Source of the DNA: an uncultured Bacteroidota bacterium
Lineage (GTDB): Bacteria; Bacteroidota; Bacteroidia; Bacteroidales; F082
DNA: 15,603 nucleotides
Assembly (NCBI GenBank): GCA_900542475.1
Contig: UQNO01000042.1
Span: 1 to 15,603 of the forward strand
Direction of reading: 5' to 3'
The first letter of the stretch is position 1. Every line of letters begins with the position of its first letter. Positions 7,279 through 13,956 of the stretch are shown here, one piece after another. A model generated the notes under the pieces. The model had not been told where the DNA came from, searched no databases, and saw only the letters and a program-made list of their open reading frames with translations. The position numbers and the translations under genes were made by a program.

Positions 7279-8331
7279 ATGGCAAGAAAACTTGAAAAGA
7301 AAGACTTATTGAAGAATGTCGTGAAGCACATCGACATCAAGAAGTACGACTCGACAGAAATCATTGATGCGATGCGCGACATGTCGTTTACATCGCGAGA
7401 CACCGCGCGCGCGGCTGACATTTTGATGATGATGGTGAAAGAGAAACAGTGCACCAACATCTTGACTCTTGCAGGTTCAACCTCGGCGGCGGGATGCATG
7501 CAGGTTTACGTTGACATGGTTCGTAACAAAATGATTGATGTTGTCGTCTCGACAGGTGCTTCGGTTATCGATATGGATCTCTTCGAGGCTCTTGGTTTCA
7601 AACATTATATTGGTGAGAAGGAGAACGTGGTGTCCGACACAAAGCTCCGTGAGCTTTACATCGACCGTATTTACGACACATATATCGATGAGGAACAGCT
7701 TCAAGTTTGCGACCACGCGACATACGAGCTTGCCAACATTCTTGAACCGCGTCCATATTCATCGCGCGAGTTCTTGTGGAATCTCGGCAAATGGCTGCAT
7801 GAGGGGCGCGGTGTGAAGAAAGACAGCCTCATCCAGACATGTTACGAATGCGGTGTTCCTATATTTTGCCCGGCATTCAGCGACTCGTCGGCGGGTTTCG
7901 GTATCGGTCTGCACCAATGGGAGCGCAAGCATGCCGGCAAGCCATACGTGAGCATCGACTCTGTCGCCGACTTCCTTGAGTTGACGGAAATAAAGATGGC
8001 GGCTCCGCAGACCGGCTTGTTCATGGTGGGTGGTGGCACCCCTAAGAACTTCGCTCAAGACACAGTGGTGTGCGCTGAAATTCTCGGTCGCGAGGTGCCG
8101 ATGCACAAATACGCTATCCAAATCACAGTCGCCGATGTCCGCGACGGTGCCTGCTCGTCATCGACATTGCTCGAGGCAGGTTCATGGGGCAAGGTTAGCG
8201 AGAAACTCCAGCAAATGGTTTACGCAGAAGGCACGACAGTAATTCCGATGATTGCCTCTTACGTGTATCACAACGGACCATGGAAGAAGAGAGAGTATAA
8301 GAATTGGCAAAATCTTTACAACAATAAATAA
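7279..8331 (+). CDS. Deoxyhypusine-synthase-like protein
   Basis: 350 residues, complete. The protein follows the deoxyhypusine synthase fold: an NAD-binding segment with TSAAGCMQVYVDM, then VVVSTGASVIDMDLFEALG (about residues 72-112), a GFGIGLHQW segment (about 210-218), and near the C-terminus SWGKVSEK. Lys305 aligns with human Lys329, the lysine that carries the aminobutyl imine intermediate; I matched these by the WGK motif and distance from the C-terminus. Bacteria lack the eIF5A substrate, so the bacterial homologues are thought to move the aminobutyl group of spermidine, or a related amine, onto small acceptors. The acceptor here is unknown. The stop and the hutI start share one base (TAATG), so the pair is one operon. 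Family certain, substrate open. Confidence 0.88.
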   Translation: MARKLEKKDLLKNVVKHIDIKKYDSTEIIDAMRDMSFTSRDTARAADILMMMVKEKQCTNILTLAGSTSAAGCMQVYVDMVRNKMIDVVVSTGASVIDMDLFEALGFKHYIGEKENVVSDTKLRELYIDRIYDTYIDEEQLQVCDHATYELANILEPRPYSSREFLWNLGKWLHEGRGVKKDSLIQTCYECGVPIFCPAFSDSSAGFGIGLHQWERKHAGKPYVSIDSVADFLELTEIKMAAPQTGLFMVGGGTPKNFAQDTVVCAEILGREVPMHKYAIQITVADVRDGACSSSTLLEAGSWGKVSEKLQQMVYAEGTTVIPMIASYVYHNGPWKKREYKNWQNLYNNK

Positions 8332-9578
8332 TGTTAATCACAAACATCAAGGAACTTTGTGGCATTGTCGAAGACGGCTCGTTATGGAAGGCTGGTTCGG
8401 CAATGTCACAAGTGACTCGCATCAAGAACGCATACCTGCTGGTCAGAGGTGGCAAGATTGCCGACTATGGCGATTTGAACTCTCCGCAATATCAGGAACA
8501 TCTGGCGAAAGAGAGAAAAGTCGTTGACGCCGAGGGCGGTCTTGTCTTGCCCGCGTTCTGCGACTCGCACACACACTTGGTCTATGCCAACTCCCGTGAG
8601 ATGGAGTTCTGCGACAAGATTCGTGGCTTGAGTTACGAGGAGATTGCCAAGAGAGGGGGAGGAATCCTTAACTCGGCGAAAGCCACGGCGGCGGCGAGCG
8701 AAGATGAACTTTATGAGTCGGCGATGCAGCGTCTTGACGAGATTATGCACATGGGGACAGGCGCCGTCGAGATCAAGAGCGGCTACGGCCTCACCACCGA
8801 GAGCGAGTTGAAACTCCTGCGCGTTATCCGTCGCCTGAAGGAGAACTCTCCGATGACCATCAAGTCGAACTTCCTTGGTGCCCATGGCATTCCGATGGAG
8901 TACCGCGGACATCAGGAAGACTACGTTGACCTCGTCATCAACGAGATGATTCCGATGGTGGCAGCCGAGGATTTGGCGGATTTCATCGACGTTTTCTGCG
9001 ATAAAGGATTCTTCACTGTTGAAGACACTGAAAGAATTTTGATGGCTGGTATCAAATACGGCATGCGTCCGAAGATTCACGCCAACGAGATGGCTGTCTC
9101 CGGCGGCGTGCAAGTGGGAGTGAAATATGGTGCTGTCAGCGTTGACCATCTGGAGCAGATGGGAATGGCTGAAATCGAGGCTTTGAAAGGCTCCGACACC
9201 ATGCCGACAGTGCTCCCTGGCTGCGCGTTCTTCCTGAATCTGCCGTTGTCGCCGGTGCGCGATATGATTAACGCAGGTTTGCCGGTCGCAATGGCATCCG
9301 ACTTCAACCCGGGGACATCGCCATCTGGTAATATGCAGTTTGTCCTCTCTTGCGCCTGCATCCGTTACCGCATGACACCGGAGGAGGCGTTGAACGCCAC
9401 TACTTTGAATACCGCTTACGCCATGAATGTGGCTGACGAACTCGGCTCAATAACAAAAGGCAAAATCGCCAACGTGATTATCACCAAGCCGATGACGCAG
9501 CTGGAGTTTATGCCGTATTATTATGGCGCAAACAAGGTCGCGAAGATGGTGATAAAAGGAAAGTTGAGAGTGGTTTAA
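8331..9578 (+). CDS. hutI: Imidazolonepropionase (histidine degradation, step 3)
   Basis: 415 residues, usual length for HutI, an amidohydrolase-superfamily enzyme that hydrolyses 4-imidazolone-5-propanoate to N-formimino-L-glutamate in the cytoplasm. Metal-site residues are all present: His80 and His82 (DSHTHLVY), His250 (KIHANEM) and Asp324 (ASDFNPGTSP), with His273 (VDHLEQM) close by. Other signatures include KSGYGL and FLGAHGIP. The ATG overlaps the stop of the preceding deoxyhypusine-synthase-like gene by one base, so translation is probably coupled to it. A hairpin terminator follows 14 nt after the stop. Histidase and urocanase genes, needed for the first two steps, are not in this window. 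The next pathway gene, ftcD, lies on the same strand after a 0.9-kb interruption. Confidence 0.97.
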   Translation: MLITNIKELCGIVEDGSLWKAGSAMSQVTRIKNAYLLVRGGKIADYGDLNSPQYQEHLAKERKVVDAEGGLVLPAFCDSHTHLVYANSREMEFCDKIRGLSYEEIAKRGGGILNSAKATAAASEDELYESAMQRLDEIMHMGTGAVEIKSGYGLTTESELKLLRVIRRLKENSPMTIKSNFLGAHGIPMEYRGHQEDYVDLVINEMIPMVAAEDLADFIDVFCDKGFFTVEDTERILMAGIKYGMRPKIHANEMAVSGGVQVGVKYGAVSVDHLEQMGMAEIEALKGSDTMPTVLPGCAFFLNLPLSPVRDMINAGLPVAMASDFNPGTSPSGNMQFVLSCACIRYRMTPEEALNATTLNTAYAMNVADELGSITKGKIANVIITKPMTQLEFMPYYYGANKVAKMVIKGKLRVV

Positions 9579-9592
9579 TAGTGTAAGGTTTT

Positions 9593-9628
9593 AAGCAGGG
9601 ACGTCGCTTGCGACGTCCCTGCTTTTTG
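9593..9628 (+). terminator. Rho-independent terminator after hutI
   Basis: A perfect 14-bp stem joins the arms 9593-9606 and 9611-9624 around a CTTG loop, with core GGGACGTCG/CGACGTCCC, followed by TTTTG and a further T-rich stretch. It should stop most transcription from the deoxyhypusine-synthase-like/hutI unit, separating it from ftcD. Confidence 0.9.
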
Positions 9629-9814
9629 TTTTTTATCAAAACATCGTAATTTATTGCAAATCAAAAATTTGCGCTTTTAAAAATGGATTTTTCTTTTTTA
9701 GCCCCTTATTCAAAAGGCACGGCTTTTTCTATATACGATTCTCAACCATAAATGGAATAATAAAAAGTATCAAGAAACGCCCTTTGGGACGTAAGAAATC
9801 AAAGATTCAAAAAA
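9629..9814. other. AT-rich non-coding stretch between hutI terminator and heptamer array
   Basis: No gene is supported here. The longest ATG-started frame (from 9683) is only 22 codons and matches nothing I know. Together with the flanking hairpin and heptamer repeats it fills the 304-bp gap between hutI and the Fic relic. Confidence 0.6.
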
Positions 9815-9856
9815 ACTTCTAACTCCTAACTTCTCACTTCTAACTTTTTACTATCT
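9815..9856. repeat. Heptamer tandem repeat (consensus ACTTCTA), six units
   Basis: Six contiguous 7-mers start at 9815, 9822, 9829, 9836, 9843 and 9850. Units 1 and 4 are exactly ACTTCTA; units 2 and 3 differ by one base (ACTCCTA, ACTTCTC). Units 5 and 6 are more degenerate (ACTTTTT, ACTATCT). The last unit runs into the -7 box of the following promoter, so the array fills the whole spacer and -33 region. Confidence 0.85.
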
Positions 9857-9859
9857 TTG
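9852..9859 (+). promoter_or_regulatory. -7 element upstream of the Fic relic and ftcD
   Basis: TATCTTTG matches the TAnnTTTG consensus, 23 nt before the ATG at 9883. No TTTG is found at the -33 distance; that region consists of heptamer repeats. Since the hutI terminator lies upstream and only 23 nt separate the Fic relic from ftcD, this may be the promoter that drives ftcD. Confidence 0.65.
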
Positions 9860-9882
9860 CAGTTTGAATTATTGTCAAGCAA

Positions 9883-10443
9883 ATGAAGCAGGAGTTGGCC
9901 GATAAGTTGTTGAATGTGCTCAATGAATATCATTCAATGGGTGGTGATTTTTCTGCGGCAAGGGGAGAGTTGCGCAAATTGAATGTCACGGCTGGGATTG
10001 GCGGCGAGTCATGTATGTCATATCAACAAGTGCCGACAAAAATTCTGAAAGAAGATAAAGCAGAGTATATTCAAGCTTTAAAAGACTCTCGTGAAGAGGA
10101 AAATGTTGATGTTTTTATCAATTGCATGACAAAACTGCACGTTCAACATCTTCAGTCGGATATCGACCAGTTTGTCAAATCGACAACAGAAAAAGTGGTC
10201 GATAAACAGGATTTAAAACGGAAATTGGTCGATAAATGGTCGATAAAACCATCTTTGGCAGAGAAACTGGTCGATATTTTAACTTTTGCGGCCGATAAAG
10301 ATGTCGTGACAACAGAAATGATAGTCGGTCAATACGGTTTTGCAGTAACTTCAGCAAAACGCTATTTGCGTCAGTTGACCGAATTTGGATATTTAACGGC
10401 GCAAGGCGGTAATAAGAATCGTACTTATAAAAAGGTAAATTAG
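9883..10443 (+). pseudogene. Fic-family protein relic lacking the catalytic core
   Basis: The frame is open for 186 residues, but the protein is incomplete compared with Fic proteins. Residues about 16-52 (YHSMGGDFSAARGELRKLN, VTAGIGGESCMSYQQ) match the segment that in Fic proteins lies before the catalytic loop. Directly after the next residues VPTKILKEDKAEYIQALKDS comes the segment normally found just after the HPFxxGNGRxxR motif. That motif, which binds ATP and carries the catalytic His, is absent, as is the usual N-terminal region of about 100 or more residues. The C-terminus (about 118-186) looks like a winged-helix domain (VTTEMIVGQYGFAVTSAKRYLRQL). The simplest reading is an N-terminal truncation plus an in-frame internal deletion. 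AMP transfer is impossible, though the winged helix could still bind DNA. ftcD follows 23 nt later. The comparison is from memory, not an alignment. Confidence 0.7.
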
Positions 10444-10466
10444 TAATAACAATAAAAATATACATC

Positions 10467-12167
10467 ATGAAACAATTAATCGAATGTGTTCCTAATATCA
10501 GCGAAGGTCGCGATATGAACATCATCAATCAGGTGACAGCCGAGATCGAGAAGGTCGAGGGTGTGAAATTGTTGGACGTTGACCCGGGTGCGACAACCAA
10601 TCGCACTGTCATCACCTTTGTGGGCGAGCCTGAGAATGTGTGCGAAGCCGCCTACCGTGTAGTGAAGAAGGCCGCCGAGCTCATCGACATGCGCAACCAT
10701 CACGGTGACCATCCTCGTCAGGGAGCCACCGATGTTTGCCCTCTCATTCCGATTTCAAACATCACAATGGACGAGGTGGTGGCTTATGCGCATAACCTCG
10801 CAAAACGCTTCGGCGAAGAGCTCGATATCCCGATTTACTGCTACGAAGAGGCTGCTTTCCAGCCAAAGCGCAAGAACTTGGCTTACTGCCGCACCGGAGA
10901 ATACGAGTCATTGTCGAGCCGTCTCGGAACAGAAGAGTGGAAACCCGACTTCGGTCCGAACGAGTGGAACGAGCATGTGGCCCAGACCGGCGCGACGCAG
11001 GTCGGAGCCCGCGACTTCCTCATCGCCATCAACTACAACCTCAACACCACTTCTACACGTCGTGCCAATGCCATCGCTTTCGACGTGCGAGAGAAAGGCC
11101 GTCCGATGCGTGAAGGCGGCAGCGTGACAGGCAAACAGATGAAAGACGAGAACGGCAACCCCATTATGATTCCAGGCACATTGAAGAGCACAAAGGCCAT
11201 CGGCTGGTTCATAGAGGAATACGGCATCGCCCAGGTATCAATGAACATCACAAACATCAACGTGTCGCCGGTACATGTCTGCTTCGACGAGGTCAGCGCC
11301 AAGGCGGCGGCTCGCGGCGTGCGTGTGACAGGCTGCGAAATCGTCGGTCTTGTCCCTAAAAAAGTGTTAATCGACGCCGGCAAGTATTATCTTGCGAAAC
11401 AGCAGCGTTCATTAGGCGTCAGCGAGGACGAAATCATGAAAATCGCTGTCAAGTCGATGGGGCTCGACGATTTGAAGCCATTTAATCCCAAAGAAAAAGT
11501 CATCGAGTTCTTGATTGAAGACAACAGCCAGAAGAAGTTAGTTGACATGACATGCACAGGCTTCGCCAACGAGACGGCAAGCGAGAGTCCGGCTCCAGGC
11601 GGCGGCTCAATCTCCGCTTATATGGGAGCGCTCGGCGCGGCACTCGGTACAATGGTGGCGAACCTTTCGTCGCACAAACCAGGCTGGGATGACCGCTGGG
11701 AAGAATTCTCCAAAGTCGCTGAAAAAGGTCAAGTCATCAAAGACCAGTTGCTTGACCTCGTCGATGAAGATACCAACGCTTTCAACAAAATCATGGCGGC
11801 AATCCAGATGCCTAAAAAGACCGATGCCGAGAAGGCGGCACGTCTCGAAGCTCTTGAATTGGCTTCACAATATGCGACAAGGGTTCCGTTCCAGACCATG
11901 AACGTGGCATTCGAGGCGTTTGAAGTCGTTGAGGCGATGGCGAGAACAGGCAACCCCGCTTCGGTTTCAGATGCCGGTGTCGGCGCATTGTGCTGCAGAA
12001 GTGCCGTCATGGGCGCTTATCTCAACGTCAAAATCAACGCCGCCGGACTTAAAGATAGAGTGTTCGCGGATAAAATCGTTGCTGACGGCGCAAAGATTGA
12101 GGCCGCCGCAATCAAGAAAGAGACGGAAATTCTCGAGATTGTCAATAAAATTATTAACAAGGAATAA
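10467..12167 (+). CDS. ftcD: Bifunctional glutamate formimidoyltransferase / formimidoyltetrahydrofolate cyclodeaminase
   Basis: 566 residues, the length of the fused enzyme. The formiminotransferase part (about 1-330) begins KQLIECVPNISEGRD and carries the NHHGDHPRQGATDVCPL segment; His82 falls exactly at the catalytic histidine position of the mammalian enzyme. The cyclodeaminase part (about 355-560) starts LVDMTCTGFANETAS and contains PAPGGGSISA (Gly378-Ser381). It transfers the formimino group of formiminoglutamate to tetrahydrofolate, releasing glutamate, and then releases ammonia to give 5,10-methenyl-tetrahydrofolate. It thus completes the pathway that HutI feeds. It is separated from hutI by a terminator, a repeat array and the Fic relic, so it is probably read from the promoter near 9852. 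No damage is seen. Confidence 0.96.
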   Translation: MKQLIECVPNISEGRDMNIINQVTAEIEKVEGVKLLDVDPGATTNRTVITFVGEPENVCEAAYRVVKKAAELIDMRNHHGDHPRQGATDVCPLIPISNITMDEVVAYAHNLAKRFGEELDIPIYCYEEAAFQPKRKNLAYCRTGEYESLSSRLGTEEWKPDFGPNEWNEHVAQTGATQVGARDFLIAINYNLNTTSTRRANAIAFDVREKGRPMREGGSVTGKQMKDENGNPIMIPGTLKSTKAIGWFIEEYGIAQVSMNITNINVSPVHVCFDEVSAKAAARGVRVTGCEIVGLVPKKVLIDAGKYYLAKQQRSLGVSEDEIMKIAVKSMGLDDLKPFNPKEKVIEFLIEDNSQKKLVDMTCTGFANETASESPAPGGGSISAYMGALGAALGTMVANLSSHKPGWDDRWEEFSKVAEKGQVIKDQLLDLVDEDTNAFNKIMAAIQMPKKTDAEKAARLEALELASQYATRVPFQTMNVAFEAFEVVEAMARTGNPASVSDAGVGALCCRSAVMGAYLNVKINAAGLKDRVFADKIVADGAKIEAAAIKKETEILEIVNKIINKE

Positions 12168-12232
12168 TTTAATATATTGATAATCAGAGAAATAAAATGT
12201 TTAAAAAAATTCTAAACTTTTGACTGAAAAAT

Positions 12233-12264
12233 ATTGTCAGGTATTAAAAAAATGTGTATTTTTG
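12233..12264 (+). promoter_or_regulatory. Promoter for rpmG-DUF4295
   Basis: A perfect -7 element TATTTTTG (12257-12264) is preceded by ATTG (12233-12236), one base from the TTTG consensus, with a 20-nt spacer. The predicted leader to the ATG at 12292 is about 20 nt and includes AAAGGA, a possible ribosome binding site at 12280-12285. Confidence 0.8.
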
Positions 12265-12291
12265 CAGTCCGAAATTTGAAAGGATAAGAAT

Positions 12292-12480
12292 ATGTCAAAG
12301 AAAGTTAAAGACGCACGCATACAAGTTATTTTGGAGTGCACAGAGCAAAAGACAACAGGCATACCGGGAACTTCTCGTTACGTCACTACTAAAAACAAGA
12401 AGAATACCCCGGAGAGATTGGAACTTATGAAATATAACCCAATCCTCAAGAAAATGACTCTTCACAAAGAAATTAAATAA
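12292..12480 (+). CDS. rpmG: 50S ribosomal protein bL33
   Basis: 62 residues, with the family hallmarks RIQVILECTE, GTSRYVTTKNKKNTPERLELMKYNP and HKEIK at the C-terminus. Only one cysteine is present, so this is a zinc-free (C-minus) type of L33. It has its own promoter and is followed 10 nt later by the DUF4295 gene. In Bacteroidota the gene for bL28 (rpmB) normally sits directly upstream; here the upstream gene is ftcD and no bL28 gene is seen. Confidence 0.97.
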   Translation: MSKKVKDARIQVILECTEQKTTGIPGTSRYVTTKNKKNTPERLELMKYNPILKKMTLHKEIK

Positions 12481-12490
12481 GATTTAGGAT

Positions 12491-12643
12491 ATGGCAAAGA
12501 AGGTAGTTGCAACATTGCGCACAGCTGGAAAAGAGTTCACCAAGGTCATCAAAATGAAGAAATCAGAAAAGACTGGTGCTTACTATTTTGAGGAGACCAT
12601 CGTCCCGATTGACCAGGCACAAGAATTCATCGCAAAGAACTAA
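12491..12643 (+). CDS. DUF4295 family small protein
   Basis: 50 residues, basic. It begins MAKKVVATLRTAGKEFTKVI and contains KTGAYYFEE and the C-terminal IVPIDQAQEFIAKN. It is the conserved small gene found between rpmG and ftsY in Bacteroidota, classed as DUF4295. Its constant place beside L33, its size and its charge suggest a ribosome-associated role, but this is inference. It starts 10 nt after rpmG and is followed by a terminator. Confidence 0.9.
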   Translation: MAKKVVATLRTAGKEFTKVIKMKKSEKTGAYYFEETIVPIDQAQEFIAKN

Positions 12644-12671
12644 TATATAGTTTTTTGAATTTATTTGGAAT

Positions 12672-12701
12672 AGCTTTCCCGTTTCGGCGGGAGAGCTTTT
12701 T
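12672..12701 (+). terminator. Rho-independent terminator after the DUF4295 gene
   Basis: A 10-bp stem AGCTTTCCCG (12672-12681) / CGGGAGAGCT (12688-12697), with one G-U pair and a 6-nt TTTCGG loop, runs into five Ts (12697-12701). It ends the ribosomal-protein transcript, so ftsY needs its own promoter. Confidence 0.88.
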
Positions 12702-12831
12702 GAGGTTTTAAAAGTCTATGACAGATGCTGCGAACAATGCAGATTTGTCAGTGATGCCGGGTTGTCGGCGATGCGCTCGATTTTGTGAAAGAAAAAAATA
12801 ACTATATCAACGAAATCTGCGTGGAATTTTA

Positions 12832-12839
12832 TATATTTG
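12832..12839 (+). promoter_or_regulatory. -7 element of the ftsY(-rimO) promoter
   Basis: TATATTTG fits TAnnTTTG exactly, 17 nt before the ftsY ATG. No TTTG-like -33 element is evident at 19-21 nt upstream. The preceding terminator supports an independent promoter at this place. Confidence 0.65.
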
Positions 12840-12855
12840 CAAAAAATATCGAAGA

Positions 12856-13812
12856 ATGGGTTTATTTTCGTTTTTCAAAAAAAACAAAGAAGTTAAGGAA
12901 GATCTGAACAAAGGTCTGGAAAAGACGCGTGTCAGCGTGTTTGAGCGCATCTCTAAAGCTATTATCGGGAAATCGACTGTGGACGACGAGGTCTTGGATA
13001 ATCTTGAAGAAATCCTTGTCACATCTGATGTCGGCGTTGACACCACACTGAAGATTATCGAACGCATACAGAAGCGTGTGGCGCACGACAAGTATCTTGG
13101 AACCAGTGAGTTGAATATGATTCTGAAGGAGGAGATAGCGTCGTTGTTGCAGGAGAATAACTCCGGCGACGGCAGCACTTTCGACCTTCCGGAAGGCAAG
13201 AAACCTTACGTTATCATGGTTGTTGGCGTGAACGGCGTCGGGAAAACGACCACTATAGGTAAGTTGGCTTACAATTTCAAGAGGGCAGGCAAGAAGGTGA
13301 TGCTCGGTGCTTCCGACACATTCCGCGCGGCTGCTGTCGATCAACTTAAGATTTGGGCTGACAGGGTGGATGTCCCGGTTGTTTCACAAGGCATGGGCGC
13401 CGACCCCGCATCAGTGGCTTTTGACACAGTGAAATCGGCTGTGGCACAAGACGTTGATGTCGTTTTAATCGACACCGCCGGTCGTCTGCATAATAAAGTC
13501 GGACTGATGAACGAGCTCTCAAAAATCAAGAAGGTTTGCCAGAAAGTGATTCCTGACGCACCACACGAGGTGTTGCTTGTCCTCGATGCATCGACAGGAC
13601 AGAATGCCATCGAGCAAGCTCGTCAGTTTATCGCGGCGACAGAGGTTAACGCTTTGGCTCTCACCAAGTTGGACGGCACGGCAAAAGGCGGCGTCGTCAT
13701 AGGTATCTCCGACCAGTTCAAGATTCCGGTGAAATATATCGGAGTGGGAGAGAAGATGGAAAATCTTCAGATTTTCGACAGAAACGAGTTCGTTGATTCA
13801 TTGTTCCAATAG
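12856..13812 (+). CDS. ftsY: Signal recognition particle receptor FtsY
   Basis: 318 residues, the compact form without the long acidic N-terminal domain of the enterobacterial protein. A short basic/hydrophobic lead (MGLFSFFKKNKE) can bind membrane. A helical N domain runs to about 105, followed by the SRP GTPase domain: G1 GVNGVGKTT (124-132), DTFRAAA, G3 DTAGR (206-210), G4 TKLD (270-273) and C-terminal GVGEKMENLQIF. It pairs with Ffh on the membrane and, by joint GTP hydrolysis, hands translating ribosomes to the Sec channel. It is preceded by its own -7 box and a terminator upstream. rimO follows 144 nt later, beyond a palindromic repeat. Confidence 0.97.
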   Translation: MGLFSFFKKNKEVKEDLNKGLEKTRVSVFERISKAIIGKSTVDDEVLDNLEEILVTSDVGVDTTLKIIERIQKRVAHDKYLGTSELNMILKEEIASLLQENNSGDGSTFDLPEGKKPYVIMVVGVNGVGKTTTIGKLAYNFKRAGKKVMLGASDTFRAAAVDQLKIWADRVDVPVVSQGMGADPASVAFDTVKSAVAQDVDVVLIDTAGRLHNKVGLMNELSKIKKVCQKVIPDAPHEVLLVLDASTGQNAIEQARQFIAATEVNALALTKLDGTAKGGVVIGISDQFKIPVKYIGVGEKMENLQIFDRNEFVDSLFQ

Positions 13813-13819
13813 TGGTTCT

Positions 13820-13917
13820 CGTCATTTCGACCGCAAGAAATCTCCGCCTGTTTATTGATTCGAGACATTCCATTGTCGGAGATTTCTCCGTTTCGCCCCG
13901 CTCCAGTCGAAATGACG
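13820..13917. repeat. Palindromic intergenic repeat, copy 2 (diverged)
   Basis: The outer ends CGTCATTTCGA and TCGAAATGACG are exact complements and match copy 1 at 6999-7102. The inner arms again carry AGAAATCTCCG/CGGAGATTTCT. The left arm has lost about a dozen bases relative to the right, which keeps CGTTTCGCCCCGCTCCAG. It starts 8 nt after the ftsY stop and ends 39 nt before the rimO start. It would form a hairpin in an ftsY-rimO transcript, but no T-run follows, so full termination is not expected. Confidence 0.8.
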
Positions 13918-13956
13918 CGCCATGGGTGTTTTCTTTCATTCAAATGATTAAAAAAA

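Noticed and set aside
8406..9149. A 247-codon open frame on the minus strand
   Set aside because: It lies wholly inside hutI, which has full metal-site motifs on the plus strand. The translation is rich in His/Val/Arg as expected for an antisense shadow, and has no recognisable domain.
12718..12801. A 27-codon plus-strand frame before ftsY
   Set aside because: No ribosome binding site or family resemblance, and it starts shortly after a terminator without a promoter in between.
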